From positions 66,415,274-66,479,273 of the forward strand of contig CM036758.1 of assembly GCA_020796225.1 (NCBI GenBank): a DNA stretch of 64,000 nucleotides, given 5' to 3'. Source of the DNA: Arion vulgaris (lineage: Eukaryota > Mollusca > Gastropoda > Stylommatophora > Arionidae). The notes under the pieces were generated by a model that had not been told where the DNA came from, did not search any database, and worked only from the letters and a program-made list of their open reading frames with translations. The translations under genes were made by a program, and so were the position numbers. Below are positions 43,234-53,304 of the stretch, piece by piece. Numbering within the stretch: position 1 is the first letter of the stretch; each line of letters opens with the position of its first letter.

Positions 43234-44098
43234 TGGAGATATTGCGAAGGAGATCGGAGCACCTATGGACATGTCGGAGTGCAATGAAGATATTCCAAAC
43301 TGAAACTGAAGCATTTCTTAGTTAGAAATAGTATTTGACCAAACACGGGTACGATCTTTCGCAGGCAAGTTGTGGAGAAGGTAGAGAGTTTGAACATATC
43401 TTGTTATGTCTAGAATTCTGATCCGTACGGTAAAGTTGGTAGCACATAGTTGCGGTATATATTTACCTTGGTTCAGATGCTGTATTTGAGCAGATTTCTA
43501 GATCGTCTGAAGGGTCATGAATGCATTTCGTGTCTTACTCAGTCTGCTTTTTAATGTCAGATTCAGCACCACCCCCTCTCCCTCCCACTTCGTGACTGAT
43601 AACTTTCAAGATATGTGAAAGTAGTTGTATTTGGAATAATTGTTATCTTCTAGTTTGACTGGTGCTGGGGTTGGCGATGTTCCGCGTCATTATTTCTCTT
43701 TTCTTCTGATGTATTTTCTGTAGTAGCCATGTTTTCTGTTTTCTTCTCCTTGATTTTCAGTCCAACCATCTGGCTGTACAGGTTAAAGCGGCTAGTCTTT
43801 TCCTGTATTTATGAATATTGATGTGTATATTGATGTGTGTCAGATAGAAGTGCGATGTCATCAGAAAAATATTGATCTTCCAGGGAGGATGTGAGAGTCC
43901 ATCTGATACTTCTTGTTTTATCTTCAGTTGTTTCACACATTTGGTCGAAAGTATGGTGTGAAATGTATTTCTTTTTTTAAGTTTGAGGTATGCGGGAGGT
44001 AGTAGGGTCAGCATCTTTCCTCATTAGTAAAACGCATGTTGCTGTTTATTGAACCCCAAAACCATTTTGTTTTACTCGACTAGTTAAGCGAACATATT

Positions 44099-44374
44099 AG
44101 TAGCTCTATTGCCCGAGTGGTTACCGCGGTCCAAATTTGGGGTGTAAAGAACATAACCACTGTTACCTGCCACGCATTTAATAAGAGGCGAATAAGGAGG
44201 TTTGGCTGAAATCGGATGCACGTATCCTAAACGTGTAGAAGTCTATGCGTTTAGGGGCCTACCAAACCAATGTGCAACGTATACACGTTCTTGGCAAAGA
44301 TCAAACATATCACAAAGAGTGATTAAAACTGATCATAAAGAACGAACGTAAAGAAGAAGAAGAGTAGCTCTATT
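44099..44374 (+). mobile_element. S2 SINE, full length with 12-bp TSD
   Basis: The element spans 44111-44362 (252 bp), with agtagctctatt at 44099-44110 and 44363-44374. It has the box A-like head (gcccgagtggttaccg), a diverged central domain (catttaataagaggcgaat), cctaaacgtgtagaagtcta, caaatcatatcacaaag-like sequence, and a GAA tail. Confidence 0.92.
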
Positions 44375-44391
44375 CCGTCCCATCCAATATT

Positions 44392-44416
44392 ATATTTATA
44401 TATATATATATATATA
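44392..44416. repeat. (TA)n microsatellite
   Basis: About ten TA steps. Confidence 0.9.
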
Positions 44417-44771
44417 GGTGTGAACAATAGACGATGCTGTTTGTCCGATGTTACAGCTGTTACTATCACACTACACACATGGTACACATATATACATTGA
44501 GTTTCTGCAGCTCTACGGTTAACACTGACACGGTACAACATTGGTAATATTGTGATAGCGTTGTCAAATGTACTGTGGGATATTGTAGATTAGTTGTTTC
44601 TGTAGCGACGTCATTGCACTCACGTGATACCTATATGCTCTCAGTCTGCCCCAATAGATGTTGAAAGGTACGCATACTGATGGTTCCCGTGGCTGGCTGG
44701 TTAAACATGCTCTCCTCCCACTGTACCTCAGACATCCACCCTACTTGTACAACGTGTAATTCCAAACTCCT

Positions 44772-45951
44772 AAATCGCTGGAACAATGACAAAATACAGC
44801 AACGTTTCGACCAACAAAGCATTTATCAAGCAAACGAACAACAGGAGTGACAAATTTAAAAACATAAATGGACGACCAAAAACAAATGTTTCTAATGAAA
44901 ATCTGGAAATAAAAATAAAAACGAAAATCTGTGAATAAAAACGAATAACGAAATAATGCAACACAAAAAACACACATAAAAACTAGAAATAGAACGGAAG
45001 AGAAACAATGAAAAATCTAGTAAATATATAACTTGAATACATGCAACATATACCCATATAGATTACAAGGCATGGGAAGAGAAAGTACTAAGAAGCATAG
45101 GAATGTAATACGTTGAGCCCACGTGGTAACAAGGTATCATACAAAGAAATCAACCGATTCTCCAGAGCAAATCGACTGCGATCATCCGAGGAACACGATC
45201 GGATGGCTGTGACCTGGACATCGTGAGCTCCTAAATGGCCAGTGTCATTGAAATGGGTGGCTACTGGGGTCACAGAGCATTGGCGTATATCGCGCAAGTG
45301 TTGGGCGAATCGGTCACTGAGCCTCTTGCCTGTCTCGTCGATATAAGCCTTGTTACACCGCTTACAGATAATGGCATAGATAAGATTCCGGGACTCGCAT
45401 GTGAAGCATAGAAGATGTCCAGGTCACAGCCATCCGATCGTGTTCCTCGGATGATCGCAGTCGATTTGCTCTGGAGAATCGGTTGATTTCTTTGTATGGT
45501 ACCTTGCGACCACGTGGGCTCAACGTATTACATTCCTATGCTTCTTAGTACTTTCTCTTCCCATGCCTTGTAATCTATATGGGTATATGCTGCATGTATT
45601 CAAGTTATATATTTACTAGATTTTTCATTGTTTCTCTTCCGTTCTATTTCTAGTTTTTATGTGTGTTTTTTGTGTTACATTTATTTTATTATTCGTTTTT
45701 ATTCCCAGATTTTCGTTTTTATTTTTATTTCCAGATTTTCATTAGAAACGTTTGTTTTTGGTCGTCATTTGTTTTTTTAAATTTGTCACTCCTGTTGTTC
45801 GTTTGCTTGATAAAGACCTTGTTGGTCGAAACGTTGCTGTATTTTGTCATTGTTTTTGTAATTTGTAAAACTACAGTACTTTGTGATTACGTGTTTTGCC
45901 AATCAAATAGTTTTACTGCAGTCTCATCTGTTTTGTGAATAAAATCGCTGG
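44772..45951. mobile_element. PLE insertion built as an inverted repeat
   Basis: The insertion 44782-45941 is flanked by aaatcgctgg (44772-44781, 45942-45951). Its left half is a PLE 3' part on the minus strand, its right half a PLE 3' part on the plus strand. The arms 44782-45222 and 45414-45854 are both 441 bp and nearly identical, separated by 191 bp of PLE coding sequence. The plus copy runs about 87 bp further, to the true PLE end (attacgtgttttgcc, ttttactgcagtctc). The uninterrupted Ib sequence at 53090-53110 shows the empty site. Confidence 0.92.
45088..45415 (-). pseudogene. PLE GIY-YIG endonuclease C-terminal part
   Basis: Read on the minus strand: CESRNLIYAIICKRCNKAYI, DETGKRLSDRFAQHL, TPVATHFNDTGHLGAHDVQV, RFALENRLISLYDTLLPRGL. 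This order is that of the GIY-YIG nuclease at the end of Penelope-like polyproteins, which nicks target DNA for priming. The second signature, usually YVGETG, reads YIDETG, so the conserved Gly is lost. The arginine and the late glutamate (ALENRL) are present. The RT domain is not in the window. Confidence 0.85.
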
Positions 45952-46329
45952 ATAGATTCGACATCAATTTTAGTGTCAATATCCTACACGAGGTCGTCGA
46001 GAAGTCGAAGAACATCCCCCTTATCCATCCTCAACTTCCGAACATTAATGATGTATATGCAAGCCTTTTCGTTCTCTCATTACCACAAATATCCGCTTGC
46101 CCAGGACAATATCCAATTTAACCTCTGAAGGATGGAAACCTGTCATTCTGGACCATCCGAAGCATCGACTGTGAGTTATATAGAACAACCGCTGCGGTAA
46201 ATGGAGTCCGTGATAGCCACTGGAGGACAGCAGTAACGACCTCAACCTCCATACTCAAACTAGTAGTAGTTCCACTACAATTCACAGACACATCGGTTTA
46301 TATAACATCACCACCCATAGCATCATCTG

Positions 46330-46597
46330 TTTAAACTTCTTCTTCGAAAGCTCCATATCAATCACTTGTTAACCACTTTGTGTGATCTGTATGTGATCTG
46401 AGCCTAAGAACGATTGTACGTTGTGCCAGTTATGCGCCTACAAGTAGGCCAGCACATTCGATTTCTGCGACGTTTTTTATTTACTATGCTAGCTTTCCTA
46501 GGCCCCTACCTCAGTCACCTCTTACGACATGCCTTGCAGGTCGCAGTGGTACTATTCTTTGATTTCTTTGCGGGCCCCGGTACCACAACGGGAGATC
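46330..46597 (-). mobile_element. S1 SINE
   Basis: Reverse S1: cttcttcttcgaaagctcca, ttgtgccagttatgcgccta, caagtaggccagcacattcg, then the central domain (cacctcttacgacatgcctt) and the gggccccggtaccac head. One of the best-preserved copies. Confidence 0.88.
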
Positions 46598-46599
46598 TG

Positions 46600-46920
46600 C
46601 ATCAGCCACAATGTATGATGCCTTTATTTCTAATGACGAATATAGTCTATCTTGTTTTCTTTGAGTGGTTCACTTTCCATTCCTCGTTAATGCAGCATTT
46701 CTTTATTAGTTTACCATTTCTTTTATGATATTGTCACAACTATTATATATATATCAGATCACACAGAAATTGGAGACATTACAAAAATGTTGAACATGAA
46801 ACATGCAAATTCTCTGGTCAGAAACAACAGCAAATAAAGAGTTTTTAAAACGAACAAACTATGCATCATTGGAATCCTACATTTAAAGACGGAAATGTAG
46901 AGGTGTTAGGTATAACTTGT
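46600..46920. other. Unassigned stretch
   Basis: No gene or repeat recognised. Confidence 0.4.
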
Positions 46921-46924
46921 CGTA

Positions 46925-47055
46925 TGTCGGTAGAGAAATTAGGTGTGGTGAAACACGTAGAAACAAAGTGCTGTAGTTTTACAAAGTATAAAAACAATAC
47001 ACTGCAACGTTTCGATCAAAAGACCTTTATCAAGTATACAAAAGAAGTGAAAAGA
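46925..47055 (-). mobile_element. PLE 3' tail
   Basis: Reads gtgaaacacgtagaaacaaa, tgctgtagttttacaaagta, then gcaacgtttcgatcaaaaga followed by cctttatcaagtata: the reversed PLE end. The motif stem has changed in both arms but still pairs. Confidence 0.78.
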
Positions 47056-47312
47056 TTCACTTCTTACATGGTACAGAACTTATAGAATCAGACAATAAAA
47101 TCCTAACGGTCCCTAAAAATGTCACTAAAAACAAATAACGAAATAAATCCAAAAAAAAACTAGAAGTGAAAAACAAAAGTTAACAATAAAAATCAAATAT
47201 ATATATAACATATATACATTTAACACATACACACATATATAATATGGAGCAAGAGAACAGACAGTATTAAAAAGCATAGAAGAAAATGTATTTATATTTT
47301 ATATATTTATTT

Positions 47313-47930
47313 TCTTCTTCTTTGCGTTCGTTCTTTACGATCAATTTTAATCACTCTCTGTGATATGTTTGATCTTTGCCAATAACGTGTATACGTTGCA
47401 CATTAGTTTCGTAGGCCCCTTTATTTTTTTATTTTTTTCTTTCTTTCGTCCGCTTTAAACTCAGACGTAGTTTCATCTCTGAAACTGATTTTTGCGTGAA
47501 AATCCGTTTTTCCAATTTCTTACAATGGCAGCAGCGTGAACATTGTAAATTACTTTACACTGGCAGCCGTGTGCTCAATGTACTCGTAATTAGTATTCCT
47601 CGCCATACAGGCAGATTTTCTTCGACTTCAGAGGTACTCACGTTATCGTCCTGAGTAAGACCAGGGACTCGAACAAATGCCGGACAGTAGGTTCGAACCC
47701 GAGCTATGAGGCGTCTCACAGCTAGCAGGCCGAGCTACTATCAACTACTCTGGGCAGTCCCCGTAGGCCCCTAAACATATAGACTTGTACACGTTTAGGA
47801 CACATGCATCTGATTTCATCCAAACCTCCTTAGTCGCCTCTTACGACATACGTGGCAGGTAACAGTGGTTATATTCCTTACACCCCAAATCTGGGCCCCG
47901 GTCAAACAAACGAGCGATATTTATTTTGAT
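47313..47930 (-). mobile_element. S2 SINE (reverse), split by S7
   Basis: S2 at 47313-47420 (ctttgcgttcgttctttacg, tgtttgatctttgccaataa) and 47762-47930 (gtttaggacacatgcatctg, then ccttagtcgcctcttacgac and ccccaaatctgggccccgg). The head and tail are both present. Confidence 0.88.
47410..47772 (-). mobile_element. S7 SINE with tRNA-like head, inserted in S2
   Basis: The insert 47421-47761 (341 bp) has cgtaggcccct on both sides (47410-47420, 47762-47772). On the minus strand it begins with a tRNA-like head: tagtagctcggcctgctagc (box A region) and gctcgggttcgaacctactg (box B ggttcgaacc). The body ends in an A-rich tail. S7 is therefore younger than this S2 copy. Confidence 0.9.
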
Positions 47931-48388
47931 GTTTATTGTTTATCTTCCTTTCCCCGTCAAACTAGGCACGTAGAAGAAATATATATATATATATATACTA
48001 TTATGTATGCAACTAAGAAAATGGAGTCCAGTAAATAATGAACTCGAAATGCGGATAAAATGTTCATATTCTTTACATTTAGCTGTGATTGTTTTATTTT
48101 AACAAATCGTTAAACATATCAGCGATCAATAATTATCAATAGCTTGTAAGTAACGTTGGAAACTATCAGAAACAAACTAATACATCATCACTGCCTGGCG
48201 CGGCTATAAATCAATAAAAGCGGGGACAATAAATTAGTTGTTGTCAGCACATAGGTTAATTGCATACCCTAGTGGTCAAATTCACAGCCCCTATAGCTTA
48301 AAGCTGACGAGATGAAATGGAAATTCCCTGAAATTATCCTTCTGGCTTCATATAATTCTTGCATTCCAGTACACTATGACGATGTGAT
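47931..48388. other. Unassigned stretch
   Basis: No gene recognised; a short (AT)n run lies at about 47982-47998. Confidence 0.4.
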
Positions 48389-48389
48389 C

Positions 48390-48492
48390 ACAATATGGAT
48401 GAAGACTGCAGTCAAACTATGTAGAATGGCGAAACACGTAATAACAAAGTACTGTAGTTTTACAAAATACAAAAACCATACAACTTTCGACT
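48390..48492 (-). mobile_element. PLE 3' tail
   Basis: Reads gactgcagtcaaactatgta, gcgaaacacgtaataacaaa, gtactgtagttttacaaaat. It includes the extreme end of the family and stops before the hairpin motif. Confidence 0.75.
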
Positions 48493-48562
48493 AAAGTGTT
48501 ACATTAAGACGAAATGTTACATTAAGACGAAATGTTACATTAAGACAATGTGTTACATTAAG
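48493..48562. repeat. 18-bp tandem repeat, 4 copies
   Basis: Units of gttacattaagacgaaat with minor variants, between a PLE tail and an R1 fragment. Confidence 0.9.
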
Positions 48563-48815
48563 ACGAATTCCTTTTAAAACAGGTTACGGCACACAAAAAG
48601 AGGTTAAATTATGTCTTAAATTAAATTTAACACTAAGAAATATCAGTAATATTAACACATTTCATTAACATATAACCATGGACTCCTTGAATCGTGTAAA
48701 ATTTCAAGACTGCTTACATGGGCAACTAAACGTATTTTAAGTTCGGCCCACTCAACAGGAATTTCCAATTTCCCGACTGATTCCGCAGCCTTATACTATA
48801 GGGGGCTGTGGTCAA
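48563..48815. mobile_element. R1 repeat, diverged
   Basis: Shares gaattc, taacactaagaaatatcagt, ccatggactcc...gaat and the final ccttatactatag...ggc region with 13376-13745. Similarity is patchy. Confidence 0.5.
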
Positions 48816-48889
48816 ATCCAAAGAAAATCACCAGCACTTGTTTTAATGATCCCAGAGGGAAACACCGGAGCTGATGAGTATGATCAATT

Positions 48890-49204
48890 AAACAGACTAG
48901 AGAATGCTAACCCGAAACAAATGCTTGCAGACATCGAATACACCAGGCCGTAAGGCGCATAACATGGTGCAACGACACCTCAAATTGAGGAATGGGATAA
49001 CAGATTCTACAGACGCCTATCTGCCTCGGAGACTTAGCGACACAGTAAGTGTCAGACCTAAAATCATGAGGTAGACCAAAACATACTGCGGGAAGAGGTC
49101 GGCACAAACGGGGAAGCAGAAATCATAGGAATTATATCCTAAAGAACTGTCCCCAGTATGCAGACTTGAGAAGAAAGAGGTGGCCCACTTACACCAGCGT
49201 CCAA
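48890..49204 (+). mobile_element. J2 LINE / SINE composite 3' part
   Basis: Matches 17275-17590: gctaacccgaaacaaatg, aggccgtaaggcgcataaca, ggaagaggtcggcacaaacg, tatgcagacttgagaagaaa. It encodes the same Cys-tail block (CPQYADLRRKRW). The S2-like head seen at 17171 is missing. Confidence 0.7.
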
Positions 49205-49820
49205 GACAAACTGTATGGCGTGGCTGATAATCCGAGGCAGACGGCTGCCTTTATTAAAGAATCCGAAATCCCAATCTAGTGAGAACGCAGAAGACAAACT
49301 GTATGGCGTGGCTGATAATCTGAGACAGACGGCTGCCTTTATTAAAGATTCCGAAATCCCAATCTAGTGAGAACGCAGAAGACAAACTGTATGGCGTGGC
49401 AGATAATCTGAGACAGACGGCTGCCTTTATTAAAGAATCCGAAATCCTAATCTAGTGAGAACGCAGAAGACAAACTATATGGCGTGGCAGATAATCTGAG
49501 ACAGACGGCTGCCTTTATTAAAGAATCCGAAATCCTAATCTAGTGAGAACGCAGAAGACAAACTGTATGGCGTGGCAGATAATCTGAGACAGACGGCTGC
49601 CTTTATTAAAGAATCCGAAATCCTAATCTAGTGAGAACGCAGAAGACAACTGTATGGCGTGGCTGATAATCTGAGGCAGACGGCTGCCTTTATTAAAGAA
49701 TCCGAAATCCTAATCTAGTGAGAACGCAGAAGACAAACTGTATGGCGTGGCAGATAATCTGAGACAGACGGCAGCCTTTATTAAAGAATCCGAAATCCTA
49801 ATCTAGTGAGAACGCAGAAG
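49205..49820. repeat. 88-bp array made from a J2 LINE 3' end, 7 copies
   Basis: Units start at 49205, 49293, 49381, 49469, 49557, 49645 and 49732. Each holds gacaaactgtatggcgtggc, gacggctgcctttattaaag and tctagtgagaacgcagaa, which is exactly the coding and terminal end of J2 as seen once at 17597-17690. The last unit carries the GAA tail. Confidence 0.95.
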
Positions 49821-49834
49821 AAGAAGAATATATT

Positions 49835-50225
49835 AAACGGACTGGGAAGTAACTATTAGAGGCTTCCGAAAATAAATATATACCAAACACAGGATTCGAG
49901 CAAGAAACTAGTACTTCTTACGATACCCATTGCGTAGAACTTGAAACAAGAATTGACAAATGTGTATTTATTTTATTTGATCAAGCTTGACCTAGTAGGA
50001 GTATAAGTCGATAAGTATACAGAGGTCAGTGACCGTCGTTTCTCACCTTCACTGTCTATGCGGTGATTATAGATTAACGATACTTGATACAAGTGGAAAT
50101 GAAGAGTTAGCACTTTGGCGAACACTCTCAAACATCAACTTCAATATACTTCAGGCTATCAGTGGTCAGCCTGTCTGAGGTTTCTAGTGTTTGATTCTAC
50201 GCAAATGGTACAGTTGGCAGTCATA
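49835..50225. other. Unassigned stretch
   Basis: No gene recognised. Confidence 0.4.
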
Positions 50226-50229
50226 CGTG

Positions 50230-50560
50230 TTTTTCTTTCTTTTTCTTCAGCTTTCAATTCCCAACGGAGAACAGGTCTTCAACAAACGTCTTCCAGCTCT
50301 TCCTCTCTACTGACATCCCTTCCAATTCTTCCCATGTTTTACATATCCTTTTAATATCAGCCTCCAGCAGTTATCTTCTCCAGGTGTGTCTAGACTTTTC
50401 CCTACTTCTCTTTCCCTGTGGGTTCCAAAACAGTGCCTGTCTCTTTCAGTGCTTTTCTTTGTTTCTTTTATTGTGGGTAATTTTTCAGCAGCTGCTTTTA
50501 TGTTTTTTCTGTTGTTTCTATACAACTTCATTTGAAATAAATTTCACTGTACTGTTCTTC
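50230..50560 (-). pseudogene. RTEg LINE C-terminal fragment
   Basis: Minus strand, with a stop and frame changes: SRHTWRR, LLEADIKRICKTWEELEGMS, VERKSWKTFVEDLFSVGN. This is the HTWRR...TW.ELE...R.W...V.DLC-type ending of an RTE-like ORF. Confidence 0.7.
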
Positions 50561-50744
50561 AACTGCAGTTTCTATCAGGATGTCACTCCAGAGCCTTTGA
50601 AGGTCACCAACCTGACTCGGCAGTTCTTGAGTTTGAAACAGGAGAATCATGCATGTAATATACGGTTGTAGACAAATATACAATAGAAAATAAGACAAAA
50701 CACATCTGGATAGTTAATATCCAAAAGATTGATTGATTGGTATG

Positions 50745-50908
50745 ACAATCATGAACATCACAACAGGTATATGAATAGGTTCATCGAACAACATCGAACT
50801 TGTACGGTCAGTCGTTGGATTCTGTTGGAGATATTGCAAAGGAGATCGGAGCACCTACAGACATGTCCAGACTCAAATGAAGATATTACAAACTGAAACT
50901 GATAATTA
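50745..50908 (+). mobile_element. Ia LINE 3' end
   Basis: Matches 43165-43308: aacaggtatatgaataggtt, gttggagatattgcaaagga, gatcggagcacctacagaca, ending tattacaaactgaaactg. Confidence 0.85.
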
Positions 50909-50929
50909 ATATTCCGCTTCTGTGAATAA

Positions 50930-51230
50930 TCATGTGTGTTCGAACTATTTCTTACACAGTAAAGTCTCAGCGGCAGTGCACATACACCATAGCACCGGAA
51001 AGGGACATCGTTGCAATCTTTAAGATGGTAAAATTGTGCAGTGATTATATTTTAACTTTTAATAATTTGTGACCGTGCATCGACTTTCCTTATCGATTTG
51101 CGTCTGCTAATGTTATGAGGCAGCTGTTTTAAATAATGTATCGTCATCCCTATTAGTTAGTTACATGAGAAGCACTGAGCACATGTGAGGCTAGGCGCCC
51201 TGTGTTGGTAGTTTTCGATCCCCTCCAGAT
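50930..51230. other. Unassigned stretch
   Basis: No gene recognised. Confidence 0.4.
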
Positions 51231-51231
51231 C

Positions 51232-51512
51232 ACTACCAAGAACCGCGCGAGTGGTTACCGGGGCCCAAATTTGGGGTGTAAAGAATATAACCACTGTTAC
51301 CTGCCATGCATGTCGTAAGAGGCGACTAAGGAGGTTTGGATTGAAATCAGATGCATGTGTCCTAAACGTGTAGAAGTTTATGCATTTAGGGGCCTACCAA
51401 ACCAATGTGCAACGTATACACGTTCTTGGCAAAGATCAAACATATCACAAAGAGTGATTAAAATTGGTTGTAAAGAACGAACGCAAAGAAGAAGTAGAAG
51501 ACTACCAAGAAC
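51232..51512 (+). mobile_element. S2 SINE, full length with 12-bp TSD
   Basis: The element spans 51244-51500 (257 bp), with actaccaagaac at 51232-51243 and 51501-51512. The head gcgagtggttaccggggc, the central domain catgtcgtaagaggcgacta and the GAA tail are all clean. A good reference copy for the family. Confidence 0.95.
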
Positions 51513-51765
51513 AATATTGGAATGAACAACAGAAACGTCAACAAAACATTGACACAAGCTGTCGGAGGTCGCTGCAATGATAGTTTGAATTGCTATTGTT
51601 TTCTTTGATCCAGCGAGAGGCGGATGTCAAGTGAATGAAAGAATGTTAGGTAAGGTTTTTTTTTCAGATAACACCCATGGGCGTCCAAAGAAATATTCCA
51701 GAAGTGGTAGGAGACAAAATGAATTTAAAATGTAGATGGTAGTTTACTGCGCGGAAATGGGGAGT

Positions 51766-51905
51766 CACAGTCTCAACGATCGATGTTCTAACTAGAGTCA
51801 GTCTCAATGATCGATGTTCTAACTAGATTCAGTCTGAACGATCGATGTTCTAACTAACTAGAGTCAGTCTCAACGATCGATGTTCTAACTAGAGTCACTA
51901 CGATA
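51766..51905. repeat. 31-bp tandem repeat, about 4 copies
   Basis: Units of cagtctcaacgatcgatgtt followed by ctaactagagt. cgatcgatcg-type dyads give it a self-complementary core. Confidence 0.88.
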
Positions 51906-52370
51906 CTTTAACTAGAAGAGAATATAATGTACGACAGTCATAACTAATAAAGCTACAAACATTAGTGCACAATCCAGTAACAAGCTAATAGGCACACAAA
52001 CAAGTGAAATGTGTTATAGACTAGAGCCAGACAGACAGAGAGAATTACAATGTTACTTGTTGCTGAAGAGAACAACTTTAATAAAACACAACAGTGCAAA
52101 TACAGCTTAAACAATAAAGTTATAAGATGGGCCAGAATTCAGTAGAATATTTATATATATATGGCTTTTTTCGTCTTTACTGACGAAATTGGCAAGTGTT
52201 TTACGGTGACAACTTCTGAGTTTTCGCTTTTCTCTCTTGTGGTTCAGCTGATACATAAGTCTCTTTTCAAAAGACTGCGCTCTTGCGCAATATCGATTTC
52301 CACACAACTTTGTCAACATCTAGTTTTTCTCATGTGCTGGGACCTCCTCTCCCTTTGTGCCTAGCCTGGG
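51906..52370. other. Unassigned stretch
   Basis: No gene recognised. The two overlapping opposite-strand frames at 52107-52364 show no known motif. Confidence 0.4.
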
Positions 52371-52374
52371 CAGC

Positions 52375-52836
52375 TGATATGGAGAATGTGCCTTGTCCAT
52401 GTTGCACACACCCACTCTCTACCCTACTGTTTCATCCAAAGGAAAGACAAAGTCTATACGTTTGGAGTCAAGCAGGGTTTGCAGGAGATGCCAGAAGATA
52501 GAAAGGAATACACACCTAACCATCAACTGCTTTAGGTCACTCCTTCGGATTTTGGTCAAGGTTTACCCCTCTAGCCCTCAGAATATGAGTATAAAATAGT
52601 CACATACAATAATAGCCGATCGAGATACAGCTAAACAACAGATAAGTTAAACCGACACCAGAGCATGTCCTGCAAGACTGCCATCTCCTGGATGAGCTTA
52701 GAAGGAACAAGTGGTCACACACCCAGTCGATCTAAAAACTAAGATTTGGAAAAACCTGAGAGACCTGAAGCTGACTGCCAAGTTTATGGTCCACAGTAAA
52801 CTAAGCGCATGACCAGAGATCGCTGAAGAAGAAGTA
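52375..52836 (+). pseudogene. J3 LINE 3' end
   Basis: With frame changes it encodes CPCCTHPL, then TPEHVLQDCHLLDELRRNKW and LKLTAKFMVHSKLSA, the Cys-tail region downstream of RNase H in Jockey-like LINEs. It ends gagatcgctgaagaagaag. A reversed copy of the end lies at 29678-29776. Confidence 0.75.
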
Positions 52837-52889
52837 AAGAAGATGATAAGTTTCATAATGTGTTTTGGTTCTGCATAACTATTTATTTG

Positions 52890-53300
52890 TTAGTTTAATA
52901 GTGATCCGTTTGGTTATTGGTTACTGATTTGACATTACAGCACTCCGTGCAGGCCCACAGGTGCTCAGTCTCTTCTATCAGATCTCGAAAGGTGTTATAC
53001 TGATGGTTCCTGTATCTCGCTGGTTAAACACACTTCTCTCTCTGCCCCTCAAGAAACCATATCTACTTGTACAAAGTATACTTTCAAACTCAATAAATCG
53101 CTGGATTGGTTCAACATCTATTTTAGTGTCCTCATCCAACGGTAGGTCACCAAGCGACCGAGGAACATCCCTCTTATCCATCCTAAACTCCCCAACAATC
53201 CATGTTTTCGATACAAGCATGTCCACTCTCTCGTTACCGCGAACACCCGCATGACCAGGACAGTAGATCCGCGTGAGCCTCTTCTTCTCTTCCACCATTT
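52890..53300 (-). pseudogene. Ib LINE RNase H fragment and 3' end
   Basis: Minus-strand open frame with TRIYCPGHAGVRGNERVDML: the His is kept and NERVD keeps the final Asp. Then PLDEDTKIDVEPIQRFIEFE and a 3' UTR with ggtgctcagtctcttctat and ggttattggttactgat. It gives the uninterrupted version of the site hit by the PLE at 44782. Confidence 0.85.
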
Positions 53301-53304
53301 ACTT

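Larger units (their letters stand above)
41167..43320 (+). mobile_element. Ia LINE (I/Nimb-like), 5'-truncated, with TSD
   Basis: The element spans 41179-43308 (2130 bp) with aagcatttctta at 41167-41178 and 43309-43320. It carries most of the RT and a whole RNase H domain, and ends in tattccaaactgaaactgaa. The upstream endonuclease was never inserted (5' truncation). Copies of its 3' end: 12422-12585, 50745-50908 and 57668-57850. Confidence 0.93.
40859..44000 (-). pseudogene. RTEd LINE, split by an Ia LINE
   Basis: Two parts on the minus strand. At 43321-44000: DQYFSDDIALLSDTHQ (motif C as FSDD instead of FADD), SRFNLYSQMVGLKIKEKKTE. At 40890-41166: a linker, then NKKRGRPKRTWRRTVKRELK and RTAKNRDEWYAFVAAQASL, ending in a (CT)n/(AG)n run at 40862-40890. 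These are C-terminal blocks of a TWRRTV-type RTE. Stops and gaps show decay. Confidence 0.75.
44605..46310 (-). pseudogene. Ib LINE 3' end, split by a PLE
   Basis: The parts 44605-44781 and 45942-46310 rejoin into one Ib 3' end resembling 52905-53300. On the minus strand the RNase H block reads YCPGQADICGNERTKRLA: the catalytic His of PGH is Gln and the Asp of NERAD is Lys. The tail has aatagatgttgaaaggtacg and cgacgtcattgcactcacg. Confidence 0.82.

Noticed and set aside
47640..47745. Functional tRNA gene on the minus strand
   Set aside because: The tRNA-like part is bounded by the TSD and continues into an A-tailed body, so it is a SINE head.
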